DNA of 64,000 nucleotides from Loktanella sp. Alg231-35 (GCF_900143545.1 NZ_FREV01000004.1:248001-312000), one strand, 5' to 3'. Counted from the stretch's first letter, positions 17,273 through 26,047 are shown. A program made the numbers and translations. Notes: generated from the letters alone by a model not told the origin.

Positions 17273-18607
17273 TCAACCCTTACCTTTCCAAGGCACCAGC
17301 CATTTTTCGGCCTGCCGCATCAGCATATCAATGCTGAACCCGATGATGCCGATCAGGATAATGCCCATCAAGACGATGTCTGTGCTTTGGAATTTCGAGG
17401 CCACCATGATCATCATGCCAGCGCCCTTTTCGGCCGCAACCAGTTCAGCCGCAACAACCGTCCCCCAGCACACACCCATGGCAACACGGGCACCCGTGAA
17501 TATCTCAGGCAGTGAGTTGGGGATGATAACATGACGCATGATCTGCCACTTTGAGGCTCCCAACGAATAAGCGGCGTGCACTTTGGAAATCCGCACACCG
17601 GACACGCCAGAACGCGCCGCAATTGCCATGATCCACAAGGCCGCGAGGAACAGTAGAATAATCTTGCCGACCTCACCAATACCCGCCCAGATGATCACCA
17701 GCGGGATCAGGGCGAGTGGTGGGACGGGGCGCATAAATTCCACTATCGGGTCAAACCAACCGCGGAACCAGTTGGACAAGCCCATCGCGTAACCCAATGG
17801 AATCCCGACAATAGCGCCAAGCAGGAAGCCCACAATCACCCGGAACAAGGAATACCCAAGATGTTCAGCCAACGTTGAATTCCGATACCCCACGGTCGCA
17901 ATCTCGCCTAGGCGGCTCCAGACCGCTTCGGGGGCTGGTAGCCAGATCGGCTCCATCTGCAGGCCGGTGGCAGGGACGATGTTCAGCGTGCCCTTCTCAG
18001 ACATCGCAACACGGCCAAAGGCCACGTCAACTGATCCGCCGGGCGCAATCGCTTGGCCATCAACGGCGGTGATGAACGTCTCTTCATCGCGACCCATATC
18101 GTCGTTGCGATCTACACGCAGCAGCGCGCTGCGGTAGCTGGCGATGGCAGTTGAATCGTTCTTGGCAATGCCATCACCTGGCTCTACTTCAGGGGCTGCG
18201 GTCTCTTGTGTTGCGGGGTGAACGACCACGCTGACCATCGCTGTGTCCGTCTCTCCGGCAGGCGTTGTGATCGTGTATTCAAACGATCCTTCGCCAACGA
18301 ATGGACCCGGCGCATGCAAGAAGCCCGGCAAGAGTTTGGAGCCCGTAAACGCGCCCCAGAACACGAAGATCAACACGATAGAGACAACCGATGCGACCGT
18401 ATTTGAGGTCACCGCACTTTCATCGCCAAATGTCACTGTTTTCAGCGATCCGTAGTCATGCTTTGGCGTCAGTAGACGCTTTACACCACTCCAGATCACC
18501 ATCATCAGCAGGATGATCAGGATATACCCGATGATGTAAGGTGCCGCCGCGAAGAGGGTTGTTAGAACAGCCCAAAGTTCGCCCCAGAGGTTTCCCAAAA
18601 GTTCCAT
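17273..18607 (-). CDS. tauC: Taurine ABC transporter permease, with large periplasmic insert
   Basis: A 444-residue permease, much longer than the usual 270-280 residues of TauC. Two N-terminal helices (about 22-42 and 71-87) precede a soluble stretch of about 125 residues (100-222), then the standard BPD_transp core begins at LPAPEAVWSRLGEIA and ends near residue 440. The coupling loop with the EAA-type motif (AYSLGASKWQIMRHVIIPNS) is intact. The insert opens with FEYTITTPAGETDTAMVSVV, resembling cadherin/Ig-like beta strands. The gene overlaps tauB by one base (TAATG). It should form the membrane pore for taurine with TauA and TauB. Confidence 0.9.
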   Translation of the reverse strand: MELLGNLWGELWAVLTTLFAAAPYIIGYILIILLMMVIWSGVKRLLTPKHDYGSLKTVTFGDESAVTSNTVASVVSIVLIFVFWGAFTGSKLLPGFLHAPGPFVGEGSFEYTITTPAGETDTAMVSVVVHPATQETAAPEVEPGDGIAKNDSTAIASYRSALLRVDRNDDMGRDEETFITAVDGQAIAPGGSVDVAFGRVAMSEKGTLNIVPATGLQMEPIWLPAPEAVWSRLGEIATVGYRNSTLAEHLGYSLFRVIVGFLLGAIVGIPLGYAMGLSNWFRGWFDPIVEFMRPVPPLALIPLVIIWAGIGEVGKIILLFLAALWIMAIAARSGVSGVRISKVHAAYSLGASKWQIMRHVIIPNSLPEIFTGARVAMGVCWGTVVAAELVAAEKGAGMMIMVASKFQSTDIVLMGIILIGIIGFSIDMLMRQAEKWLVPWKGKG

Positions 18608-19422
18608 TATGCGTCCTCCGTCCGGCCCATGATTTCTTCTTCCATGTCCCAGATCATCCCGAGGATTTCCTCGCGAACTTCAGCAAACTTGGGGTGTTTC
18701 TTGACCTCACGCAGGTCTTGCCCAACGCCCATTTCGGCGAACGGCAGGCGGTACTCGGTGTGAATACGTCCGGGACGTGGTGCCATGACGATCAGGCGTT
18801 CGCCCAGCAGCAGTGCTTCTTCAACCGAGTGAGTGATCAGGATGATCGTCTTGCCGGTTTCTTTCCACAGCTTCAGCACAAGGCCCTGCATCTTTTCGCG
18901 CGTCAGCGCGTCCAAAGCACCCAGAGGTTCGTCCATCAAGATGACATCGGGCTCATTGGCCAGACAGCGGGCCAGCGCAACACGCTGCTGCATACCACCC
19001 GAGAGTTCGTAGACCGCTTTTTCCTTGAAGTCCTGCAAGCCGACCACGTCCAACAGGTGATCCACAATCTCGGTTTTCTCAGCCTTGGGCATGCCTTTCA
19101 TCGAAGGACCAAAGCCTACATTTTCGCGCACGCTCATCCATTCAAAAAGCGCGCCTTGCTGAAACACCATCCCGCGTTCGGCGGCTGGCCCTGTCACAGT
19201 GTGCTCGTTGAGAATGATCTGTCCTTCAGTCGGGGCCAAAAACCCGGCGACGATGTTCAAAAGCGTCGTTTTACCACAGCCCGACGGGCCCAGCACCGAC
19301 AGCAACTCACCTGCTTTGAGGTCGAGCGAGACATCTTTCAATGCCTGAACAGACGACCCATTGGGCAGGTCGAACCGCATCGACAGCTTATCTATTTGTA
19401 ACCCTGACATGGCGTATCCCAT
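18607..19422 (-). CDS. tauB: Taurine ABC transporter ATP-binding protein
   Basis: A 271-residue ATPase of the nitrate/sulfonate/taurine class. The ATG at 19422 is chosen since GGGGA lies 5-6 bases before it; a further ATG at 19410 is possible. Walker A is GPSGCGKTT, the Q-loop is MVFQQGALFEWMSV, the signature is ELSGGMQQRVALARCLA, Walker B is VILMDEPLGALD and the switch is ITHSVEEALLL. It drives taurine import with TauA and TauC and is the middle gene of the minus-strand tauABC operon. Confidence 0.95.
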   Translation of the reverse strand: MGYAMSGLQIDKLSMRFDLPNGSSVQALKDVSLDLKAGELLSVLGPSGCGKTTLLNIVAGFLAPTEGQIILNEHTVTGPAAERGMVFQQGALFEWMSVRENVGFGPSMKGMPKAEKTEIVDHLLDVVGLQDFKEKAVYELSGGMQQRVALARCLANEPDVILMDEPLGALDALTREKMQGLVLKLWKETGKTIILITHSVEEALLLGERLIVMAPRPGRIHTEYRLPFAEMGVGQDLREVKKHPKFAEVREEILGMIWDMEEEIMGRTEDA

Positions 19423-19483
19423 TGTTTCCCCAGATAAACCTTGCCTGTCACGGGCAGGGCTTATCACGGAAAAAGATGGGGGA

Positions 19484-19512
19484 TGCCGGCGCGGATTATC
19501 CCCGCGCCGGCA
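19484..19512 (-). terminator. Intercistronic hairpin between tauA and tauB (attenuator or mRNA stabiliser)
   Basis: A perfect 11-base GC-rich stem (TGCCGGCGCGG / CCGCGCCGGCA) with a 7-base loop, 9 bases after the tauA stop, with no following T run. Such hairpins after binding-protein genes commonly let the binding protein be made in excess over membrane components, by partial termination or by 3' end protection. Confidence 0.75.
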
Positions 19513-19520
19513 AAGATGAC

Positions 19521-20528
19521 TTACATCTCGCTGACGTCCGTCAGTGGGCCAGTGTTCACAGCGCCTTCATAGCTGTCCAGCGCCGATGGGATCGAACCAG
19601 AGTCAACAAAGACGTCTGCAACACCCTTCATGAAGGAAGGTGCCGCTCCACCGAGCCATGCTTCGGACAGCTGTGTGGATACGTCTGGGAACACGAATGT
19701 TGCCATAGTCTCAGCTGTTGCAGCCTCGTCCATACCAGCGTCGTTTGCGATCACGGGCAGCATTTCGTCAACGCCGGACCCGTCGTTCCAGGATGCGTTT
19801 GCAGCCGCTGTCACTTCGAGGAACTTGGCAACCATTTCGGGGTTCTCAGCCACAAAACCTGCAGGTGCAGATGTCACGTCAAAGACCAGGATGCCCAGCT
19901 CTTCTTTCTCAGCGCCAGTCAGCAGCACGTTGCCGTGCTCTTTCATGCGGCGCAGCGCGCCACCCCAACCGCAGGACATGTCCACCTGGCCCTGGGCCAA
20001 TGCAGCAGCACCTTCGGCAGGCGCCATGTCAACAACGTCCAAAGACGCAAGATCGACACCGAAGTGGTCCATCTGACGCAGGAAGCCATAGTGCGCAGCA
20101 GTACCAAGCGGCACAGCCACTTTTTTGCCTGCCAGCTCGTCTGCGCTGTCTTTGTCGATCTCAAGGCCAGAGGACACAACACAGTTGTCATTCTCAGCAT
20201 AGGATACGGCCACGTCGAGGATCTGAAGGTCCTGACCTGCGGATGCAGCAACAACGAAAGGTGGTACACCTTGGCTGACCGCGATCTGTACGTCGCCAGA
20301 TGCCATTGCAGCGGACATAGCGGTACCGCTGTCAAAGCTGACCCAGTTCACCGTCACGCCCATAGCTTCGTCATATGTGCCATTTACTTTGGCAAACTGG
20401 AATGGCATTGGCCACTCAAGGAAGTAAGCTACTGTGATTTCACCGTGACCATCGGCCACCGCCTGCGTTGCGCCTGTCATCAGCGCAACACCAGCCACAG
20501 CACCCATAAGTGCGTTCTTGATTGTCAT
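19521..20528 (-). CDS. tauA: Taurine ABC transporter substrate-binding protein
   Basis: A 335-residue periplasmic protein with a signal peptide (KNALMGAVAGVALMTGATQAVA, cleavage before DGHGE). The mature part has the SsuA/TauA fold: EITVAYFLEWPMPFQFAK, DSGTAMSAAMASGDVQIAVSQG and GKKVAVPLGTAAHYGFL. It should bind taurine and deliver it to TauBC. It is the first gene of the minus-strand tauABC operon and is divergent from tpa. Codon use is strongly biased, as expected for an abundant binding protein. A 489-codon open frame on the opposite strand is an artefact of that bias. Confidence 0.94.
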   Translation of the reverse strand: MTIKNALMGAVAGVALMTGATQAVADGHGEITVAYFLEWPMPFQFAKVNGTYDEAMGVTVNWVSFDSGTAMSAAMASGDVQIAVSQGVPPFVVAASAGQDLQILDVAVSYAENDNCVVSSGLEIDKDSADELAGKKVAVPLGTAAHYGFLRQMDHFGVDLASLDVVDMAPAEGAAALAQGQVDMSCGWGGALRRMKEHGNVLLTGAEKEELGILVFDVTSAPAGFVAENPEMVAKFLEVTAAANASWNDGSGVDEMLPVIANDAGMDEAATAETMATFVFPDVSTQLSEAWLGGAAPSFMKGVADVFVDSGSIPSALDSYEGAVNTGPLTDVSEM

Positions 20529-21007
20529 AATTTTTCTCCCGTGTTCCGGCCTTTAGTTGAAAGACCGATCTTTTTGGCAGGTTTGTTCCGCCTTGGTGTG
20601 GTAGCTGAACATGAAATGGCATGGGTTCCAAGCCCCAACATCGCCAGCCGGTTGATCGGCGCCGTCACACGCCAGAGTGCCCTCGCGCCTTTTCAAAACC
20701 TCGAAGCAGCGACAAGTTGGAATGCAGCGAAAGAAATTCAGAGCCGCAGGTCAATCACGGATATCGCGCAATCTTATGGTCTTACTAAACCACGTCGAAC
20801 GCCGTCTTGAAAATTTACCCAAATATTTCAATCATTTACTCTGATCTTTCAGCAGCTATTCTAACAGTCGTTGGAATTTTTGGCTATATGCAAGCATGAA
20901 ATCTGGCCCTATCAGCCAGATCGTACCTACGCGCAAATATAACCATTGGGATGGCCTCGCAGATGGATTCGCGCCGTCCTTCCCCGAATAACATTGGAGC
21001 AACGGAC
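20529..21007. other. Divergent tauA-tpa promoter region
   Basis: About 480 bases separate the divergent tauABC and tpa transcripts. No gene is supported in it. It is AT-rich near 20815-20895, as expected for promoters, and contains the inverted repeat at 20901-20921. Confidence 0.6.
20901..20921. promoter_or_regulatory. Inverted repeat, candidate TauR operator upstream of tpa
   Basis: ATCTGGC and GCCAGAT form perfect 7-base arms around a 7-base centre. The left part reads CTGGCCCTA on the plus strand, the same core as in the site before tauR. It lies about 87 bases before the tpa start. Unlike the sites at 22621 and 24150 there is no convincing second direct repeat 22-23 bases away. Confidence 0.45.
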
Positions 21008-22390
21008 ATGGACACGCTGAACTTCGCAAATGATCCCGAGCATGTGGTCGAAGCTGACCGCGCGCACGTCTGGCACCACCTTAGCCAGCACAAGCCTTAT
21101 GAAACCATTGACCCGCGCATCATCGTCGAAGGCAAAGGCCTGCGCGTTTGGGACATCAAAGGCAAAGAGCATATCGATGCTGTTTCCGGAGGTGTTTGGA
21201 CCGTCAACGTCGGCTATGGCCGTGAGCGGATCGGCAAGGCGATCTCTGAGGCTGTTACCAAGATGTGCTTCTTCGGTGGCACAGCTGGCACAATCCCTGG
21301 CGCGCAATTTGCCGAGATGCTGATCGACAAAATGCCAGGTCTGGACCGCGTGTACTATGCGAACTCCGGCTCGGAGGCGAATGAGAAGGCGTTCAAAATG
21401 GTTCGCCAGATCAGCCACAAGCACTATGGCGGCAAGAAGCAGAAAATTCTTTACCGCGAGCGCGATTATCACGGCTCGACCATCGCCACGATGTCGGCAG
21501 GCGGCCAAGATGAGCGCAACGCCCAATATGGTCCGTTCACCCCCGGTTTTGTTCGCGTCCCACATTGCATGGAATACCGGTCACAAGATGGCAGCCTTGG
21601 TGAAGAGTACGGCGCGAAAGCCGCCCAAGCCATTGAAGATGTCATCCTTGCTGAAGGTGCCGATACCATCGGCGCGCTCTGCCTTGAGCCGATCACGGCA
21701 GGTGGCGGTATCATTGTTCCGCCGAAGGGGTATTGGGAGCGGGTTCAGGAAATCTGCAAGAAATACGATATTCTACTGCATATCGACGAAGTCGTCTGCG
21801 GCATTGGCCGGACAGGTACTTGGTTTGGCTACCAGCAATTTGGCGTGCAGCCTGACATCGTGACAATGGCGAAAGGTGTTGCCTCTGGTTATGCCGCGAT
21901 CTCTTGCTGCGTCACGACGAACCGCGTCTTTGACATGTTCAAGGATGACACCGATCACATGGGCTACTTCCGCGATATCTCGACCTTTGGTGGCTGCACA
22001 GGCGGTCCCGCCGCCGCGATCGAGAACATGAAGATCATTGAAGAGGAAGACTTGCGCGGCAATTCTGTTGCGATGGGCGAGCATCTTCAAAACAATCTTC
22101 ATGCGCTGATGGACAAGCACAAGTGGATCGGCGACGTGCGCGGCATGGGTCTATTTGCTGGTGCTGAATTGGTCACTGATCGCAACACCAAAGAACCTGT
22201 CGATGAAAAGCAGGTTGGCGCCATCGTCGCCGATTGCATGGCACAAGGCATCATCATCGGCGCTACAAATCGGTCTTTGCCCGGTTACAACAACACCCTG
22301 TTGTTCGCGCCCGCATTGGTCGCCACCAAAGACGACATGAACCAAGTGACCGAGGCGGTCGATGCCGCAATCACACGGGTTCTGGGTTAA
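21008..22390 (+). CDS. tpa: Taurine-pyruvate aminotransferase
   Basis: A 460-residue class III PLP aminotransferase that transfers the amino group of taurine to pyruvate, giving sulfoacetaldehyde and L-alanine. The ATG at 21008 is preferred to an in-frame one at 20951 because GGAG lies 9 bases upstream. Key features are VYYANSGSEANEKAFKM for phosphate binding, DYHGSTIATMS, the PLP-ring aspartate in LLHIDEVVCGIGRTG and the Schiff-base lysine in TMAKGVASGY. The sequence follows Tpa of Rhodobacteraceae rather than omega-transaminases in general. Context with tauABC, tauR and xsc fixes the role. Alanine dehydrogenase to recycle pyruvate is not in the window. Confidence 0.96.
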   Translation: MDTLNFANDPEHVVEADRAHVWHHLSQHKPYETIDPRIIVEGKGLRVWDIKGKEHIDAVSGGVWTVNVGYGRERIGKAISEAVTKMCFFGGTAGTIPGAQFAEMLIDKMPGLDRVYYANSGSEANEKAFKMVRQISHKHYGGKKQKILYRERDYHGSTIATMSAGGQDERNAQYGPFTPGFVRVPHCMEYRSQDGSLGEEYGAKAAQAIEDVILAEGADTIGALCLEPITAGGGIIVPPKGYWERVQEICKKYDILLHIDEVVCGIGRTGTWFGYQQFGVQPDIVTMAKGVASGYAAISCCVTTNRVFDMFKDDTDHMGYFRDISTFGGCTGGPAAAIENMKIIEEEDLRGNSVAMGEHLQNNLHALMDKHKWIGDVRGMGLFAGAELVTDRNTKEPVDEKQVGAIVADCMAQGIIIGATNRSLPGYNNTLLFAPALVATKDDMNQVTEAVDAAITRVLG

Positions 22391-22521
22391 CCATTGGTCG
22401 GCGCAGGGTTTTTCACCTGCGCCGCTACCTCACAGCCTGTTTTTAGTGTCGCGGATGTGGCGACAGTCGCCAATGCCGTCATGCCAAGCACGGCAATAAA
22501 GGCGAACTGTAGAAATCTCAT
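22387..22521 (-). CDS. 44-residue membrane-anchored or secreted peptide
   Basis: A short frame: MRFLQFAFIAVLGMTALA, then a small tail with a single cysteine (LKTGCEVAAQ) ending APTNG. It has GGAG 7 bases before the ATG, a hydrophobic signal-like N terminus and a stop that overlaps the stop of convergent tpa. The cysteine is not in a standard lipobox, so a secreted peptide or single-span membrane peptide are both possible. I do not recognise a family. Confidence 0.5.
   Translation of the reverse strand: MRFLQFAFIAVLGMTALATVATSATLKTGCEVAAQVKNPAPTNG
22399..22424. terminator. Stem-loop just after tpa, inside the small convergent gene
   Basis: A 9-base stem (CGGCGCAGG / CCTGCGCCG) with an 8-base loop starts 9 bases after the tpa stop. 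It lacks a downstream T run in either direction, so it may protect the tpa message 3' end rather than terminate strongly. Confidence 0.55.
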
Positions 22522-22620
22522 GGGGCATCTCCGCTTGCGTTAACCATTAAACGCGCGCGACGCCCGTCTCCGTCGCTCCTGCCTTTCAGAAAGATATCGC
22601 TGCCTTGCACCTCTGTCGGA

Positions 22621-22652
22621 ATAGGTCCAATCTGATCACAAATTAGGGCCAG
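22621..22652 (-). promoter_or_regulatory. Candidate TauR operator before tauR (autoregulation)
   Basis: Read on the minus strand, CTGGCCCTAA (22652-22643) and TTGGACCTAT (22630-22621) form a direct repeat with 22-base periodicity. This resembles the CTGGACYTAA direct repeats described for TauR in Rhodobacter capsulatus, as I recall them. It ends 4 bases before the tauR start codon, where binding would block initiation. Confidence 0.55.
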
Positions 22653-22655
22653 TCG

Positions 22656-24116
22656 ATGTCAATCTCTGTTGAAACCTTCTTTCTTGATCCATCTGCCGAG
22701 GGCACGCTGCAGGCGCGCATTCAGCAGATGGTCGCGCAAGGTATCCTTGCAGGGCGCTTTCGCCCCGGTGAGCGGTTGCCTTCGTCGCGGAAAATGGCCG
22801 GCCATCTGGGCGTGAGCCGGATTACCGTCACGCTGGCCTACACGGAACTGGTTGCAGATGATTATCTGACATCACGCGGGCGCTCGGGCTATTTCGTGTC
22901 TGACAATGCGCCAGAACCACCCGCCTTTCCCGCCCAACGTTTTAACGCCGGAACCGTGGATTGGAACCGCACCATCGGGCAACGATTCACACCGGGGCTG
23001 AGCCTCGATAAACCTGCCGACTGGGCCGACTACCGCTATTCCTTCATTTACGGGCAGGCCGACAAAACGCTGTTTGACAGCGCCAACTGGCGGCTTTGCG
23101 CCTTGCGTGCCCTGGGTATGCGGGACTTCAATGCACTGACAGCGGATTACTTTGATGGCGATGACCCGCAGCTGGTGGATTTCATTGCACGCCAGACCCT
23201 GCCCCGGCGCGGCATCCTTGCCAATAGCGATGAGATACTCGTGACGATGGGCGCCCAGAACGCGCTTTGGCTCTCTGCTCAGGTCCTGCTGAATGGTCGC
23301 CGCCGTGCGGCGATTGAAGACCCCTGCTATCCGGCCTTACGCACGATCCTGACCCAATCGCGTTGCCAGCTAAGCATGGTGCCTGTGGATCAGGATGGTC
23401 TGCCACCTGATAGCCTGCCACCCGACACCGATGTTGTCTTTTCCACACCAAGCCACCAATGCCCCACCGCCGCGACAATGCCGATGGCACGCCGCCGAGC
23501 ACTGCTAGAGAAGGCCGAAGCCGAAGATTTCGTGATCGTCGAGGATGACTATGAGTTTGAGATGTCATTTCTCAAATCGCCTTCACCCTCGCTCAAATCG
23601 CTCGATCAGAACGGGCGGGTGATCTATGTGGGGTCGTTTTCCAAATCTCTTTTCCCGGGGCTGCGTCTTGGCTACCTCGTAGGACCAGCCCCCTTCATCC
23701 GCGAGGCGCGTGCATTGCGGGCCACTGTTCTACGCCATCCGCCGGGGCATATCCAACGCACGGTTGCTTACTATCTGTCCTTAGGACACTACGACGCCCT
23801 CGTCCGCCGGATGAGCAAGGCCTATCATGAGCGCCGCGAGGTGATGGCCGCCGCTCTGAATGACCATGGCCTTAAAATTGCTGGGCAAGGCACCTATGGC
23901 GGATCATCAATCTGGCTTCGCCTGCCCGCGGGGACGGACACGACTATTCTGGCCGAGAAATTGCGCGCCGATGGTGTGCTGGTCGAACCGGGTGCTCCGT
24001 TCTTTGGGGGCGAGGCACCACCAACCGAGTATTTGCGTCTGGCATACTCTTCGATCCCCTCTGCCCGGATCCCCGAAGGGATCCGCTTGATTGCTGGAGT
24101 GATTCAATATAGCTGA
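22656..24116 (+). CDS. tauR: MocR-type (GntR/aminotransferase) regulator of taurine genes
   Basis: A 486-residue MocR protein. An N-terminal GntR winged helix (about residues 15-85: GILAGRFRPGERLPSSRKMA, then GVSRITVTLAYTELVADDYL) is followed by a class I aminotransferase-fold sensor domain (about 125-485). The PLP lysine is in VGSFSKSLFPGLRLGY and the upstream acidic site is FVIVEDDYEFEM. TauR activates tau, tpa and xsc genes in response to taurine, probably sensed through PLP. It lies between tpa and xsc, with candidate sites on both sides. Confidence 0.94.
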   Translation: MSISVETFFLDPSAEGTLQARIQQMVAQGILAGRFRPGERLPSSRKMAGHLGVSRITVTLAYTELVADDYLTSRGRSGYFVSDNAPEPPAFPAQRFNAGTVDWNRTIGQRFTPGLSLDKPADWADYRYSFIYGQADKTLFDSANWRLCALRALGMRDFNALTADYFDGDDPQLVDFIARQTLPRRGILANSDEILVTMGAQNALWLSAQVLLNGRRRAAIEDPCYPALRTILTQSRCQLSMVPVDQDGLPPDSLPPDTDVVFSTPSHQCPTAATMPMARRRALLEKAEAEDFVIVEDDYEFEMSFLKSPSPSLKSLDQNGRVIYVGSFSKSLFPGLRLGYLVGPAPFIREARALRATVLRHPPGHIQRTVAYYLSLGHYDALVRRMSKAYHERREVMAAALNDHGLKIAGQGTYGGSSIWLRLPAGTDTTILAEKLRADGVLVEPGAPFFGGEAPPTEYLRLAYSSIPSARIPEGIRLIAGVIQYS

Positions 24117-24118
24117 TT

Positions 24119-24139
24119 ATTGAGACCTGAAGTCTCAAT
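24119..24139 (+). terminator. Putative terminator after tauR
   Basis: ATTGAGAC and GTCTCAAT form perfect 8-base arms with a 5-base loop, followed by TAAATTTG. It starts 3 bases after the tauR stop and would separate tauR from the xsc operon. Confidence 0.6.
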
Positions 24140-24149
24140 TAAATTTGCT

Positions 24150-24182
24150 CTGGACTTAGGAACCAAATCCATCTGGACCTAA
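24150..24182 (+). promoter_or_regulatory. Candidate TauR operator upstream of xsc operon
   Basis: CTGGACTTAG (24150-24159) and CTGGACCTAA (24173-24182) form a direct repeat with 23-base periodicity, close to two helical turns, about 95 bases before the xsc ATG. This is the best match in the window to the known TauR box and the usual place for an activator. Confidence 0.72.
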
Positions 24183-24274
24183 CTCAGACCCGTGGCAAAA
24201 CATAGTGTCGCCGCAGCCAAGACACAGGGATTCTGCGCCCTGTCTGACAAATTCCAAGGGAAGGACCCACCGCC

Positions 24275-26047
24275 ATGAAGATGACCACTGAAGAAGCATT
24301 CGTTAAAACGCTCCAGGCACACGGCATCCGCCACGCCTTCGGGATCATCGGCTCTGCCATGATGCCCATCTCTGACATTTTCCCCGCTGCGGGTATCACA
24401 TTCTGGGACTGCGCCCACGAGATGACCGCTGGTATGATGGCGGACGGCTACACCCGTGCGACCGGCGAGATGTCGATGATGATCGCGCAAAACGGCCCCG
24501 GCATCACAAACTTTGTGACCTCAGTAAAGACAGCTTACTGGAACCACACGCCTTGCCTGCTGGTCACGCCACAGGCGGCCAACAAGACAATCGGACAAGG
24601 TGGCTTCCAGGAAATGGAACAGATGAACCTGTTCGCTGATTGTGTCGCCTACCAGGAAGAAGTCCGCGACCCATCCCGCATCTGCGAAGTGCTGGCTCGC
24701 GTCATTTCAAAAGCGCACCGTTTGTCTGGCCCCGCCCAGATCAACATCCCGCGCGACTTTTGGACCCAAGTGGTCGACATCGAAATCCCAGAGCCGATCA
24801 ACTTCGAAGTCTCGCCTGGTGGCACAACATCCATCTCCGCTGCGGCTGAAATGCTTTCTTCCGCAAAATTCCCGGTAATCCTGAACGGCGCGGGCGTTGT
24901 CCTGGCCGAAGGCGGCATCGAAGCGTCTCGTGTTCTGGCGGAAAAGTTAGACGCACCTGTTTGTGTTGGCTACCAGCACAACGACGCGTTCCCCGGCAAC
25001 CACCCGCTGTTTGCGGGTCCTTTGGGCTATAACGGGTCCAAAGCTGGCATGGAGCTGATCAGCAAAGCTGATGTTGTTCTGGCTCTGGGCACACGTTTGA
25101 ACCCATTCTCCACCCTGCCCGGTTATGGCATTGATTACTGGCCCACAGATGCCAAGATCATTCAGGTCGACATCAACCCCGACCGTATTGGCCTGACCAA
25201 GAAGGTCACCGTCGGCATCGTCGGCGATGCGGCCAAAGTGGCGACAGGTATCACAGAACAACTGGCAGATGGTGCTGGCGATCCAGGTCGCGCAGATCGC
25301 AAGAGCATGATCGCACAGACCAAATCGGCTTGGGCACAGGAACTGACTTCGCTTGATCACGAGCAGGACGATCCGGGCACAACATGGAACGAGCGCGCAC
25401 GCGCGGCCCGCCCCGACTGGATGTCCCCACGTATGGCATGGCGCGCCATTCAGGCCGCGATGCCCGAAGATGCAATCATCTCATCCGACATCGGCAACAA
25501 CTGTGCGATTGGGAACGCCTACCCAAGTTTCCCATCAGGTCGCAAGTATCTGGCACCGGGCCTCTTTGGTCCTTGCGGTTACGGTCTGCCATCAATCATC
25601 GGTGCCAAGATCGGCCAGCGCGACGTGCCTGTAATTGGCTTTGCCGGTGATGGCGCATTCGGCATTTCGGTCAACGAACTGACTGCGATTGGCCGCGACG
25701 AATGGCCCGCCATCACGCAGATCGTCTTCCGCAACTACCAGTGGGGCGCTGAAAAGCGGAACTCTACCCTGTGGTTCGATGACAACTTTGTCGGCACAGA
25801 GCTGGACATGAAAGTGTCTTACGCAGGCATCGCAAACGCATGTGGCCTTAAGGGCGTTCAGGCGAAAACGATGGAAGAGCTGACAGCGGCACTGAACGAG
25901 GCGATCAAAGATCAGATGGAAAACAACACAACCACGCTGATCGAGGTGATCCTCAACCAGGAACTGGGTGAGCCGTTCCGCCGTGATGCGATGAAGAAGC
26001 CAGTCAAAGTGGCAGGCATCGACGCATCCGACATGGCAGCTGAGTAA
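24275..26047 (+). CDS. xsc: Sulfoacetaldehyde acetyltransferase
   Basis: A 590-residue ThDP enzyme that converts sulfoacetaldehyde and phosphate to acetyl phosphate and sulfite, the desulfonation step. The N terminus MKMTTEEAFVKTLQAHGIRH and HEMTAGMMADGYTRATG are characteristic of Xsc. The pyrophosphate-binding motif is GDGAFGISVNELTAIGRDEW followed by NYQWGAEKRN. Length equals characterised Xsc proteins. It heads an operon with tauE, pta, ackA, a second tauE-like gene and soeABC, with very short gaps or overlaps throughout, and is preceded by the best TauR-like site. Confidence 0.97.
   Translation: MKMTTEEAFVKTLQAHGIRHAFGIIGSAMMPISDIFPAAGITFWDCAHEMTAGMMADGYTRATGEMSMMIAQNGPGITNFVTSVKTAYWNHTPCLLVTPQAANKTIGQGGFQEMEQMNLFADCVAYQEEVRDPSRICEVLARVISKAHRLSGPAQINIPRDFWTQVVDIEIPEPINFEVSPGGTTSISAAAEMLSSAKFPVILNGAGVVLAEGGIEASRVLAEKLDAPVCVGYQHNDAFPGNHPLFAGPLGYNGSKAGMELISKADVVLALGTRLNPFSTLPGYGIDYWPTDAKIIQVDINPDRIGLTKKVTVGIVGDAAKVATGITEQLADGAGDPGRADRKSMIAQTKSAWAQELTSLDHEQDDPGTTWNERARAARPDWMSPRMAWRAIQAAMPEDAIISSDIGNNCAIGNAYPSFPSGRKYLAPGLFGPCGYGLPSIIGAKIGQRDVPVIGFAGDGAFGISVNELTAIGRDEWPAITQIVFRNYQWGAEKRNSTLWFDDNFVGTELDMKVSYAGIANACGLKGVQAKTMEELTAALNEAIKDQMENNTTTLIEVILNQELGEPFRRDAMKKPVKVAGIDASDMAAE

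Noticed and set aside
19341..20810. 489-codon open frame on the plus strand opposite tauA and tauB
   Set aside because: It is antisense to a strongly codon-biased binding-protein gene; the peptide is rich in Cys and His, has no domain and no ribosome binding site.
20951..21007. Upstream in-frame start for tpa
   Set aside because: The 19 extra codons are not tpa-like and a good GGAG lies just before the ATG at 21008.
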